Below the pieces are notes generated by a model. The model worked only from the letters and a program-made list of their open reading frames with translations. It searched no databases and was not told the origin of the DNA. Below are positions 1-9,721 of a stretch of DNA of 64,000 nucleotides, in pieces (the first letter of the stretch is position 1; each line of letters opens with the position of its first letter). The position numbers were made by a program, and so were the translations under genes. Source of the DNA: Diogma glabrata (Eukaryota > Arthropoda > Insecta > Diptera > Cylindrotomidae); assembly GCA_963693315.1 (NCBI GenBank), contig OY856186.1:372997663-373061662 (forward strand), given 5' to 3'.

Positions 1-252
1 ATCATAATAAATATTAACTGATCGACAGATGTCTGTTAAATATGATGGTAATACTGTATCTGGCTCTCGGAATGGTGGTTGAAAAATACCATCTGTACCA
101 CGTACTTCATTACAAACCGATGTTGTACCATCATCATTATTTGGCCAAACATCAATCGTAACGTTATTGTTATATGTTTTGATAATATGCGTCAACAATG
201 GATCTGAAGTACCAGTGAACACTTCAAAATCTCCATCAAATGTTGTATTTTT
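1..252 (-). CDS. CD36-family receptor (SNMP/SR-B-like), exon 4, runs off window
   Basis: This is the fourth coding exon of a CD36-superfamily membrane receptor, a family that binds lipids, lipoproteins or (SNMPs) pheromone-type ligands at the cell surface. The minus-strand reading frame is open for 84 codons from a clear 3' splice site (tgttttag, AG at 254-253) to the window edge. It shows family hallmarks: FEVFTGTSDP after the exon start, then CNEVRGTDGIFQPPF, which matches the conserved CN-x(2)-GTDG-xx-FPPF segment of the ectodomain. Possible N-glycosylation sites are NTT near the start and NVT. It joins exon 3 in phase 0. The C-terminal half of the protein lies outside the window. The FEGIKFC and FTG context leans towards SNMP rather than another SR-B, but that is inference. 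Confidence 0.93.
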
Positions 253-312
253 CTAAAACAAATAATTATGATTATTAATATGAATTCAAGCATTCAAGCA
301 TTGTACGCCTAC

Positions 313-570
313 ACTCTTGAATAAGGAAAACGATAAAGTCCCATCTTCGTTTATTTCAACACTTGGCGAACCTGCTCCCTTAATAGTATCACAAACTTCC
401 GCAGCAGTTCCACGTCTATCAATACAAAATTTTATTCCTTCGAACAATATTTCACGCGGGGTTGTCTTTATGAACAAGGTTGTGGGATCATTAAACACTC
501 TCCATATAACTGCATTTATTGCCTGTAGCTCAAAATTGCTTGATGTCATTTCGGCTGTTTGCAAAATTGA
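313..570 (-). CDS. CD36-family receptor, exon 3
   Basis: This is the third coding exon of the same receptor: 86 codons, phase 0 at both ends. The 3' splice site is tttgtccgacag (AG at 572-571). The donor is read as AGT/GTAGGC with GT at 312-311, chosen because it keeps phase 0 into exon 4. The translation begins SILQTAEMTSSNFELQ and contains LFIKTTPREILFEGIKFC, matching the conserved ectodomain segment LFVKxTVREILFDG of CD36 proteins, followed by a CDTI cysteine and the FSLFK strand. Longer uninterrupted reading in this frame to 286 is intron read-through. Exons 3 and 4 are separated by only 60 bp, in contrast with the ~40-kb first intron. Confidence 0.94.
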
Positions 571-634
571 CTGTCGGACAAATAAAAATTATTGCTAAAT
601 TTGTAATATTAACAAATATTAAATACTAGTTTAC

Positions 635-940
635 CACTAAATGTGGACTGACTACATGAATTTCATCTAAATCAGTTAGAGGCGATGAAAGTTCAGCATC
701 AAACACAAAGCGACGATTTGTATTAAAGAATACCGATGTTTTATCAGGGGAGAATTTTATATTCGTTTTATCACGATATTGTTTATAAACATATGGTCCT
801 TTTTCTGTAACATTTGGCTTGCCCCCAGCATGGACCTCATCTGGATTTTGAATCTCAAAAAAATAAACCTTGAATATTAAAGGTTGTGGCAGACTCTTAA
901 AACGATCAAACTGATCTGTTCCTTCTATAATTGCGGTTTT
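635..940 (-). CDS. CD36-family receptor, exon 2
   Basis: This is the second coding exon: 102 codons, phase 0 at both ends. The acceptor is a long pyrimidine run ending in ccag (AG at 942-941). The donor is TTAGTG/GTAAAC with GT at 634-633. The translation starts KTAIIEGTDQFDRFKSLPQP, followed by FKVYFFEIQNPDEV, GGKPNVTEKGPYVYKQYRDK and VFFNTNRRFVFD. These correspond to the start of the CD36 ectodomain (EGTxxFDxW...PxP, NPxEV, GGKPxVxExGPYVY). NVT is a probable glycosylation site. The exon continues exon 1 without loss of conserved residues, so no exon is missing between them. Confidence 0.95.
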
Positions 941-1593
941 CTGGAAAAAAAAAAATGTAAGAATAGTTTTGGAATCAAAAACATATCAATAAAACATTCT
1001 AATCAATATATTAATCCCAACAGAAAAACTACAGTAACATATGCTATTAAGAACAGTTGCTATATTAATGGCAACTATTCATATACAGTGCAACCGTATG
1101 TTTGTAAAAACCTGAAAGTAAAGAGGTGAAAAAGAAATTTAAGTGGTAAACTTATTTTTGTTCTGGGTCTAAGCTTAAAAATATAACCTGACCACGAGAT
1201 ATAGAAGAGATAGCGTTTTATACACAACAGTTGATGAGTTTTTTTTTCAAAACCTCCACCATCTAAAAAAGCAAAAACAGTTAAATTTGTATAAATTATA
1301 TAAAAAATAAAAATTTGTTACTTTTTGTTGTCATAGTTATACAATTTGTTTAAAAAATTAACAAATATTTTGTTCAAAGGTTTGTTGTTCAACATATTTT
1401 TTTTTTCAAAATTTATGCAGATTAAACAATTTTAATATATTATGCTTCCGGCGAATAAAAAATAGTTATGACACACGGATGTAAGCTAGCTTGGACTTAA
1501 TGTGATTGCAAAGTTCAACTGGTGCCTCGATTGGCAAACTCCATACTGTCTAAAATCCTTAGCTTCACGTCTTTACATCATAATATACTATTT
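941..1593. other. Intron stretch without a recognised gene
   Basis: AT-rich sequence after exon 2. From about 1321 it shows diverged similarity, in inverted orientation, to 4200-4360, so the outer part belongs to the long-TIR element that follows. A block of about 115 bp at 1475-1593 (starting near cacacggatgtaagctagc) has no counterpart on the other side. Nothing coding was seen. Confidence 0.6.
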
Positions 1594-2729
1594 TGAGTGA
1601 AAATTTCTCAAGTGGATCAGAAAAAACATGATGTTCGAATTTTTTAGCGAAAATTGGTAAGTCGGTTAATTTAATATATCTAAAATTAATACAAAGTTTT
1701 AAATTTCAAAAAAAAATTTTATTCATAAGTTATACGCCTTCAAAGTTTTTGATGGCTTCGTGTTTATATTTCGATATCTCCTGATGGAACAAATGAAATT
1801 TAGTTTTAGTACAGTGAAAATTCTAAGATTGGTTTATATTTTATAGAAAAAATTATATAATTAAAAAAATTAAATTTTGGGTCATAAAAATCGCCATTAG
1901 CAATAAACAAATAGGAAATTCAAGGACTTCTCAACGCTGCAGATGATTTTAAATTATTGTGCATCCAACAACATATAATCAAGATGATAATTATGAAAAC
2001 AAAAAAAAAATTCTTTAATGGTTATGTTATGATAATAGTTTTTAGGTGTGCAAGCGCCCCATTTTTACAAAGAAAATATGATATTTACATTCTCCAAATA
2101 TTTATTTTTTTTTTTAATAAATTTTTGCAATATTTTTTCTTAAGATTAAAATATTTGAGGCCGCTTTTGTAGTTGCAGCCGTACGTAAATTCATTCGTTC
2201 AGTGTTTTTTTTTAAATTCCAATCCTATTTCTTAGACATAAATGAAGAAAAGAACTAGTCACTTTTAAGGAATATGATTGGTTTAAAAAATAAACTGAAC
2301 GAATGAATGCACTAACTGTCGTCGTTAGTGCGTTCCTGAAAAAACTGAGAAAACGGTTTTATTTGTTTTATATATTTAATGACATTTATTAACTTTTTAC
2401 TAGCAAATACTTTTTTCCTTTTATTATCTCCTGGCCAAGTCATCGAATATTACCATTTTCTAATTTTATGACAACCATTAAAATAATAATTAGGTAGACT
2501 TTGTTATTACACTTAATATGAAAAATTTTGAAAATATGTTAACCATGGCAACAAACAAACTTCAACAAAAAACAAAAATTGCTTTGGTTTTTTAAATTTT
2601 TTTGTTCTATCAATTTCTTCCATCATCGGTTGAGGAGTATTCATCTTTATACGCGTTATGAAAACCCATACGCACCAGTAGCACTATTCACTATTGTAAA
2701 AAGATAAGATATAAGATGTGCACTTCAGC

Positions 2730-3675
2730 TTAAAGAAGAAACGGTTGAACTGTTTCTGCAAGAATTAGGAAAAGATTTCGTCAATGCTCTAAAACATGAT
2801 TTTATCGCAAAAATCCAGGCTCGAATTTTTATTAAACGAAGCAAAAGACTCTCTGCAAGATAGTTAATTCGACCGTCTGTTTGGATTTCGCTAAAGATTA
2901 TGCATGTCGCGTTTAAAATTCTGTTAATTTAGAATTTAAAAAATTAAATAATAAGTTAAGAATAATTAAAATAAAATATTTTTATCCACGACTACTAAGG
3001 AATATATGCTTTCCATGCGTATGTGAATTTGATTAAAATTCTTTAACAGCTCTATAGTTTATTAATTATTCCCCTAACAAATTAAACAACAAACTTGTTT
3101 TGTTTTTCGCTATCTTGGATGTTTTTATTTCAATATGGAAATATTTTATAGTCGTGGATAAAATAGCATCTTTTATTCGCTTAGGATGATGGCAATTCTT
3201 CACTCGGATGATTCCCTCCACTCGCTACGCTCGTTCGGGAAACTTTATCCTCGTGATGAATTACCTTCATTCTAAGCTCATACAAGAATCTACTATTCCG
3301 ATAGTGCTGGTTCCCATTACAAAAATAAGTATAGTTTCATAAATTTGTTATATCATGATCATAGCGCAACGATTTTTTTCTCCACAACAGCTCACGCGAA
3401 AAGTGTATGTGATAGAATTGGTGGAGTTGTTAAGAGACATGTTAATCGTTCCAGTTTACAAAATACAACAACCGATAAGCAGACACCAAAATCTTTGTTT
3501 GAGTACGCTCAAACATTTTCCAAGTCTAAAGAATTTGACTTTTGTCCACAAGAAAAACATAACATTCATCAAAAACTTGCAGTCATGGCAAAAAGAATCC
3601 CCAAATGAAGAAAACAATTTATACTGTAAAGTTTTTTCATCTGATGAAAAAAGAATAATTGTAAAATTTTACTAA
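2730..3675 (+). pseudogene. Transposase-like pseudogene, HGKGxCDGIGG family
   Basis: Fragments in shifting frames between the inverted arms belong to the same protein family as 43593-45812. About 2730-2870 encodes QLKEETVELFLQ... and KHDFIAKIQ. About 2872-2910 encodes LDFAKDYACRV, the counterpart of the GDFSENY segment. 3290-3608 encodes YYSDSAGSHYKNKYSFINL followed by SVCDRIGGVVKRHVNRSSLQ. The last part matches the SDGAxSQYKN and GKGxCDGIGGxxKR motifs. A small palindromic insert (about 2978-3164) and stop codons separate the pieces. I infer an RNase-H-fold (DDE/D-type) transposase from the spacing of the conserved acidic residues. This has not been shown. Confidence 0.68.
2978..3164. mobile_element. 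Possible short palindromic MITE
   Basis: TTTTATCCACGACTA near 2979 is repeated as its reverse complement TAGTCGTGGATAAAA near 3149-3163. The two flank a ~185-bp AT-rich insert that separates the two halves of the transposase pseudogene. A target-site duplication was not resolved. Confidence 0.4.
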
Positions 3676-4196
3676 GAAGAGAAAATAAATACTAGGAGAA
3701 TGTAAATATCATATTTTCTTTGTAAAAATGGGGCGCTTGCACACCTAAAAACTATTATCATAACATAACCATTAAAGAATATTTTTTTTGTTTTCATAAT
3801 TATCATCTTGATTATATGTTGTTGAATACACAATAATTTAAAATCATCTGCAGCGTTGAGAAGTCCTTGAATTTCCTATTTGTTTATTGCTAATGGCGAT
3901 TTTTATGACCCAAAATTTAATTTTTTTAATTATATAATTTTTTCTATAAAATATAAACCAATCTTAGAATTTTCACTGTACTAAAACTAAATTTCATTTG
4001 TTCCATCAGGAGATATCGAAATATAAACACGAAACCATCAAAAACTTTGAAGGCGTATAACTTATGAATAAAATTTTTTTTTGAAATTTAAAACTTTGTA
4101 TTAATTTTAGATATATTAAATTAACTGACTTACCAATTTTCGCTAAAAAGTTCGAACATCATGTTTTTTCTGATCCACTTGAGAAATTTTCACTCA

Positions 4197-5449
4197 TTAT
4201 GACAATAGTTGCCGCAAGCAAAATATTTACAAAAAATTGTTTAATATAAATCAAAATTAAAAATTTGCATAAATTTTGAAAGAAAAATATGTTGAAGAAG
4301 TAACCTTTGACCAAAATATTTGTTAACAAATTGTGTAACTATGACAGTAAAGAAAAACAAATATTTTGATTGGATTATGCCATTTTGAATTGAAAGGTTG
4401 CTTTGATAAAAGAAAATTTATTTTTCATATAATTTATTCAAGTTAAATGTTTTTACTCTTCGTATCGGCACATGTTACGATCGCAAATTACAGTAATAAA
4501 GTTGTAGGAACCAGATTCCACTTCAATTCAATGCAGATCACGTCGGGGTCACCATTTATTGTTTCACTCTAACTAATACATAACTATAAAGTAACACTTT
4601 AATATGTAGGCGAATAAAAAAATTTGTTGTTTCAAATTCAATATTGAAAATATTTATCTTAAACACAATATATCCGCTTGTCTAATACTTTTACTGCAAA
4701 AAGTTTAGATTATTCAACTTAATCATTATAAAAAATCAATAATGTAGATATGCGGCTTTCTCTTATCGTTCGTAAGTATTTCTTAGCTATAAAATCTCAT
4801 AAATTTGTCAGATTGTTTAGTATATATAATAAAATTTGACTGCAATATCACAAACCCCTAAAATATAAAAAAAAAAACTGTCGATAAAAGATCAAAGACC
4901 AATGAAAATTTTAATCATGTAATAAAAATAATTTATAGAAATGGTTTATTATTATTATTATTAACCAATCACAAATATCACATTACATACCTATTGTATT
5001 TTTTAATGCTGTTATCGTTTAATCCGATAAACCTAAGTATATAGAAAGTTAAGCTTATTCAATTAAACGCAATTTCTTTGATAGCGAAATGAGATAACGA
5101 TCACATTTTGTAGGAGATTCTGTTTTCAAAGTAAATCAACCAGTGGTGGTATTGTGAACACCGGTCGGTTAGTTATCGTTAACGATAAAAAATAACTATT
5201 AAGTACAAAACATTAAACGTAAACAAATCACAATTTTAGGGTACCATTTAATTATATTAAACATCTACCGTCAACTCATTATTTAACGTATGATTTTTTA
5301 CATAAATTTAACTTTTGAACGTTGGTTTAAATATTAGATTATGATTTCTGTCTGAACTGAAAAACTGATCGTTATCGGGGTTAATGACACCACCAGATGA
5401 ATATTCGTGATTAATGATACTACAAATAAATAGATAAATAGTATTATTT
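4197..5449. other. Intron stretch; outer part of long-TIR family, no gene
   Basis: 4200-4610 is related to the outer arm of the long-TIR family. Its segment 4381-4610, ending in TAACACTTTAATAT, reappears in reverse orientation at the right edge of the window (63825-64000). The remainder, 4610-5449, is AT-rich with a short ATT microsatellite (4947-4964). A weak pair of hAT-like ends (CAGTGGTGGT near 5142, CACCACCAG near 5386) lacks a matching duplication. No coding sequence was recognised. Confidence 0.5.
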
Positions 5450-6146
5450 TGTGGCATTCATGCTCCATGTAGATGCGTTGCCAAGCTAATCAGCTTCGAA
5501 TATTCACCACGGTCCGTCGCAACAGCGACATAATTACCATGGCAGCCGAATATTACGTTCGCCGTTTATTAAGTCCGTCTTCCATTGCAGACGTGGTCTA
5601 CCTCGCGGTCGCCCACTTCCTGGGGTAGTAACGTACATTTTTGCAAGCATTTCAGACTGTGAATCAGCTCGTAAATTATGCCCAAACCAAGAAATCTTAT
5701 TAGAACGGATATAACACGATATATTCATCGTCTGTCTTAAATGGATCAAAAATGTAGCGTAGGATCTTACGCTCAAATACAGATAAATACGATTCGTCAT
5801 TTTTGTCCACATTTGTGACCCATACATCACAACCGGTCTAAGCAATGTATTGAATGTGATCCAAGAAGAAGTTTATTGGAGTAGAAAACTCGATTACCTG
5901 CAGCGATTCGAGCATTTATATCTGTAAGTATGCATTTGTTTGAGTCAAGCATTGATCCCAAATGTTTAAAAGTCTCTACTTCCTCAGTTCTTTCATTGTC
6001 GCACATCAAATCTTTCTTCTCAACTCTTTTAAAATATTCATATGTTTGGTTTGATCGTAGATAATTTACAGACCAATTTTTCTAGCACCACTCTCAAGTG
6101 ACTTGAAAGTCTCACTCATAACAGCTACACTTCGGCCGAATATGAC

Positions 6147-8763
6147 CAGTGGCGAATTATGCCTTTAAGGGGCCTGAGGCGGCTCAAAATTTTGGGGCCT
6201 AAGATTTTACCAAAAATTTTGCAAATGAGTTTGATTAAGACTATTTCTTAAATAATTTTTTATCCGTTTCAGAACGGAGAAAGATCGTTCCCCACTTGCG
6301 TTGCATATCGGCAATGTAAGAAATATTTTTAAAATAGTTTCTACATTGGGAAATGAAGATTGCAGGCCCTCAATGATTACCTTGTACATCTTAAATGGAC
6401 AAGTGATGTCTCTTCTTTTATATATTTTAAAAAATGATGTACTTCGTCTTTAAAATATTGTACTTCTATATCCCTCGCATATGTATTTGACAATTCTAAA
6501 ATACACTTGTCAACTTCATCACTGGATATATTTTGATCAAAAAATAATTTAAAATTATTTAAAACAGTTTCATATATGGACGTTCTGTTAGATATTTCAG
6601 TGGCAAGTCAATCACAGATCATATTGTGAGTACTTATAATAAACAATGCTCGTCCTACTAGCTGTGTATCATTTGCAGATGATTCATCATACATAATTTT
6701 GCGTTTTCTTTTTCGTCCTTCTTTGTAGCTAATATTGTCTGTTAATAAGTTTGCTTGCTTTTCTATGCTCTCAAAATAATTCCGAACATCCCTTATAAAT
6801 TGTGACAAAGAATTAAACAGTTTTACTCCTTGTAATAAGTTCGTTTGAATATTTTGAAATGATTTTCGAGTACTATTGAGTATTGATTCTTTGCAATAAT
6901 ATATCCCATAGAACGGTTAATAAGGCAATTCATATTCATCGAAAGAGCTAGCTAATTTTTTAACCTCAACTTTAGCAATCGGTTGTTCGTCTTCATTTTC
7001 GCTAATTTGGATAAGAACGCTTTTAATATTTTTGTAATTAAACCGCAAGGCGGATACTGCATCAGCTCTTGCAGACCTTGTAACTTGTGTCACTTAATTT
7101 TTTAATATGTTTGGAATTATGGATCGGGAAAATTATCAATAAGCAACTTCTATCTGTGACTAGATGAAGAAAAGAATACATATATATTTTGGATAAAGTT
7201 AAAATAATACACCGCAGTAGAATAGGAATCTGCAGCATAATTTCCAATTAAATTAAGCGTATGACTTGTACAAGGAATAAAAATGGCGGTCTCACTTAGA
7301 GTTTTAATTCTGGCTTATAAACCATTATATTTTCCGGCCATATATGTTTGACCGCGACAATTTTTAATATCCAAAGACAAATTGTTTAAAGTTTTCAAAA
7401 TAAGTTGTGCTAGATATTCTGAATTGTGATTTTCAATTTGTAAAAATCCAAAAATCGTTCTCTCGCATCGCCCACTTTATCAATGTACCTTAATATAAAA
7501 CTTAGTTGGTCAGTGTGGTTCACGTCTGGCGTAGAATCAACAATAATTGAATAATATAAAGAGTCCTGAATTTCTTGAATTAAGTGTTCTTTTACTTCAG
7601 TTCCCATTAAATTTATAAATTCATCGCATGTGGTATGTGATAAATAACTTATATTACCTTTTCCTGGATGGCTGTACCTCTCCAAATGATTTTTAAGAAA
7701 ATCATCAAATTGGGATAGGTACTCAATGCATGTCATAAAATTTCCTTTTCTGTTCGAATCAATATCTTCTCGATGACCACGAAATGCAAACCCAAAGTAG
7801 CTAATAGCTTTACTGTAGCTCCAACTCTTTTTAAAACTTCCCGCCAGTATTTTTGTTGTACTTCAATTTCACGAGCTATTTGAGTATCAATACGTCCAGT
7901 TACAAACAATTTTTTTTTCAAATTTTTCAAATTTTTCAAACAAACTTTTTAGACAATCTTTTTTCCAATCAACGTTGATAAAACGAAATATACAACTAAA
8001 GCTAAAACACCTATACTACATCAATCATATCATATGGAAACCCTTTTCAATCCAAATGATGAATTTAGCATGTATTGTAAGAAAGTATTGTAAAAAATAC
8101 ATGGATGCATGTATTGTAAAAAATACATGGATTTTAAGCATACAATAAAAGATTTCAATTCTACACGTTAAAAAGTTTTCATTTATTTAGTTATATATGA
8201 AATTAATCTCAAATATGTACAATGATATGCTTAAAATTGAGGTTTTCAGTTTAATGCTTTCAATAAATTCTAGGTCTTAAAAGAAATCCAAAATCATTGA
8301 TGAAAACATAAAACTCAAATATACTTCAAATATCCAAAAAATATTTATCTGGATTTTGTTTTTATCAATAATTTTGCGATTGATATTATAATAACAGCCC
8401 ATTGCAAATAAAGTTTTAGTATTAATATTCATTCGTAACAGTGGAACTTTTCAAAACAAAATGTTTTTTTACTATACAAATTGGAAAACGAATTTGTACA
8501 TTAAAAAATTATAAAACTACCAAATTAGAATTATTAAAATAAAAACATACATGAAAAAAAGTAATACAAATTGGCAACCTAACAGTTTTACATGTGGGAT
8601 AATTTTAAAAAAATCTTTAGGTTTAAAAACTTTGGCTGAATGAACGCAGTCATCTGATATTTGAATACCTATAAAATATCAATACTATTTGTAGCGAGGG
8701 GGCCCCTGTGCATGTGGGGCCCGAGGCGGCCGCCTCTTCCGCCTCTATGGTAATCCGCCACTG
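6147..8763 (-). mobile_element. hAT-family DNA transposon, ZMYM1-like, decayed
   Basis: The ends are CAGTGGCGAATTATGCC at 6147 and the inverse GGTAATCCGCCACTG ending at 8763, typical hAT termini. The 8-bp target-site duplication AATATGAC is perfect at 6139-6146 and 8764-8771. The element sits inside the YADD region of the minus-strand RTE-like LINE. It carries a broken hAT transposase. The GC-rich subterminal stretches (ggggcctgaggcggc; cgaggcggccgcctc) stand out against the AT-rich surroundings. Confidence 0.93.
6200..7985 (-). pseudogene. hAT transposase pseudogene (ZMYM1 / DUF4371-like)
   Basis: Several frames on the minus strand together give an hAT transposase of the zinc-finger-MYM-type-1 kind. 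7939-7733: IDTQIAREIEVQQKYWREVLKR. 7736-7410: FDDFLKNHLERYSHPGKGNISYLSH, followed by SLYYSIIVDSTPDVNHTDQLSF, where the VDSTPD acidic segment resembles the first catalytic Asp region of hATs. 6389-6207: LPICNASGERSFSVLKRIKNYLR, the hallmark C-terminal dimerisation motif. At least three frameshifts and several stops make it non-functional. No N-terminal BED or TTF zinc finger was recognised. Confidence 0.85.
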
Positions 8764-9409
8764 AATATGACAACATCATCAGCGATACGCAATCATCTGT
8801 ACTGAGTTTATTGACCAGATATTGTTATTAGTGGGTAGTTTCTTTTGACGGCACACATATTCCAAGGCTAAATTAAAAAGTATAGGAGAGATAGCATCAT
8901 CTTGTCTTAAACCGGAGTCAACTTTAAAAAACTTTGATATTTCGTTCTCTATAGAGTATATTCGTACGCAGCATTGAGAGTTCTGTACTGCCATTTTGCA
9001 TAATGATACCAGTTTACCAGGGATTCCCATTGACACCAGAGCAGACCATAGAGTCTCTCGTCCGAGGCCTGCCTGAAATCAATGAAGAGTTGGTACACAG
9101 GTATGTTGAACTCTCGACACTTTTCGAAAATCATCCTTATTGAGAAAAGTGCATCGGTAGTACCTCGGCTTTGCCGTCAGCAAAATTGATATTCTTAATT
9201 TTTTCTTTATATTGAGTTTTAATTTCAAAATGGCGCTACAAGTTTTCGATTTTATCTTTGCTAATTTATATTATTATTTAATCAAAGAAGGCTTCTAAAT
9301 AAGTAGACGTTTATATAATTTAAAAATTTAAATGCAAAAAATAATAATTTTCAATAACCGTTTTTAAAATTCCATATTCTTGTATTTATAAAAATAAAAT
9401 GTTTTGAAG

Positions 9410-9592
9410 ATGAGTTTGTGTTCAGTCTGTAATATAAATAACGACGAAGATGAGATAAAATGTTATGGATGTAAAAAATCGTTTCACTATAAATGCACTG
9501 GTTTGAAGACAAGTATCAAATCTGTTATGGAGTCCAAACATTTTACACAAATCATTCTTTGCAAAAGCTGTAGTAATCAACCTGGTAAATAA
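9410..9592 (+). pseudogene. LINE ORF1 N-terminus with PHD-like zinc finger
   Basis: Sixty codons open from the ATG at 9410: MSLCSVCNINNDEDEIKCYG, then CKKSFHYKCTGL, ending with LCKSC. The C-x2-C, C-x2-C, H-x3-C, C-x2-C series is a PHD/RING-type finger of the kind found at the start of ORF1 in CR1- and Jockey-type LINEs, where it binds RNA or protein partners of the retrotransposition particle. The frame stops at 9592. It could be mistaken for a small host zinc-finger gene, but the downstream order of CCHC knuckles, endonuclease and reverse transcriptase assigns it to a LINE. Confidence 0.68.
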
Positions 9593-9721
9593 AACATTGA
9601 ACATTGTTAAAGCAATTCTTAATTATATACAAAAAGCTAATTGTGTAGCACAAAATATACAGCTAAATTCTAGTAGCTAGTTGTGCTATAATGTAGAACG
9701 GAGTAGAAATAGTATTGTTAT

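Larger units (their letters stand above)
1594..4196 (+). mobile_element. Long-TIR DNA transposon, decayed (element I)
   Basis: The ends form a long inverted repeat. About 504 bp starting TGAGTGAAAATTTCTC at 1594 reads again, reverse-complemented, from 4196 down to about 3694, with very few differences. Weaker inverted similarity continues outward to about 1321 on the left and 4360 on the right, so the true ends may lie further out. No clean target-site duplication was found. Between the arms is a broken plus-strand transposase-like gene of the same family as the one in 42953-46725. It is non-functional as it stands. Confidence 0.85.
5450..9175 (-). pseudogene. RTE-like non-LTR retrotransposon remnant (split by a hAT element)
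   Basis: This is the 3' half of a LINE reverse-transcriptase ORF on the minus strand, closely related to the plus-strand copy at 17468-20135. Pieces seen: 9134-8779, palm domain with IPVYQLFIDFRQA, a partial KLVSLCKMAVQNSQCCV and GLRQDDAISPILFN; then the YADD region, cut at 8764 by a hAT insertion; then 6146-5827, MSETFKSL and HLGSMLDSNK; then 5845-5534, RPVVMYGSQMW and the C-terminal PGSGRPRGRPRLQW. Removing the hAT element and one copy of its 8-bp duplication restores colinearity with the other copy. It is 5'-truncated near 9175, frameshifted and dead. Confidence 0.85.

Noticed and set aside
5142..5394. Possible hAT MITE with CAGTGGTGGT and CACCACCAG ends
   Set aside because: Terminal match is short and imperfect and no 8-bp duplication is present.
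9410..9592. Small host PHD-finger gene
   Set aside because: The finger is followed, in order and on the same strand, by CCHC knuckles, endonuclease and reverse transcriptase once insertions are removed, so it is LINE ORF1.
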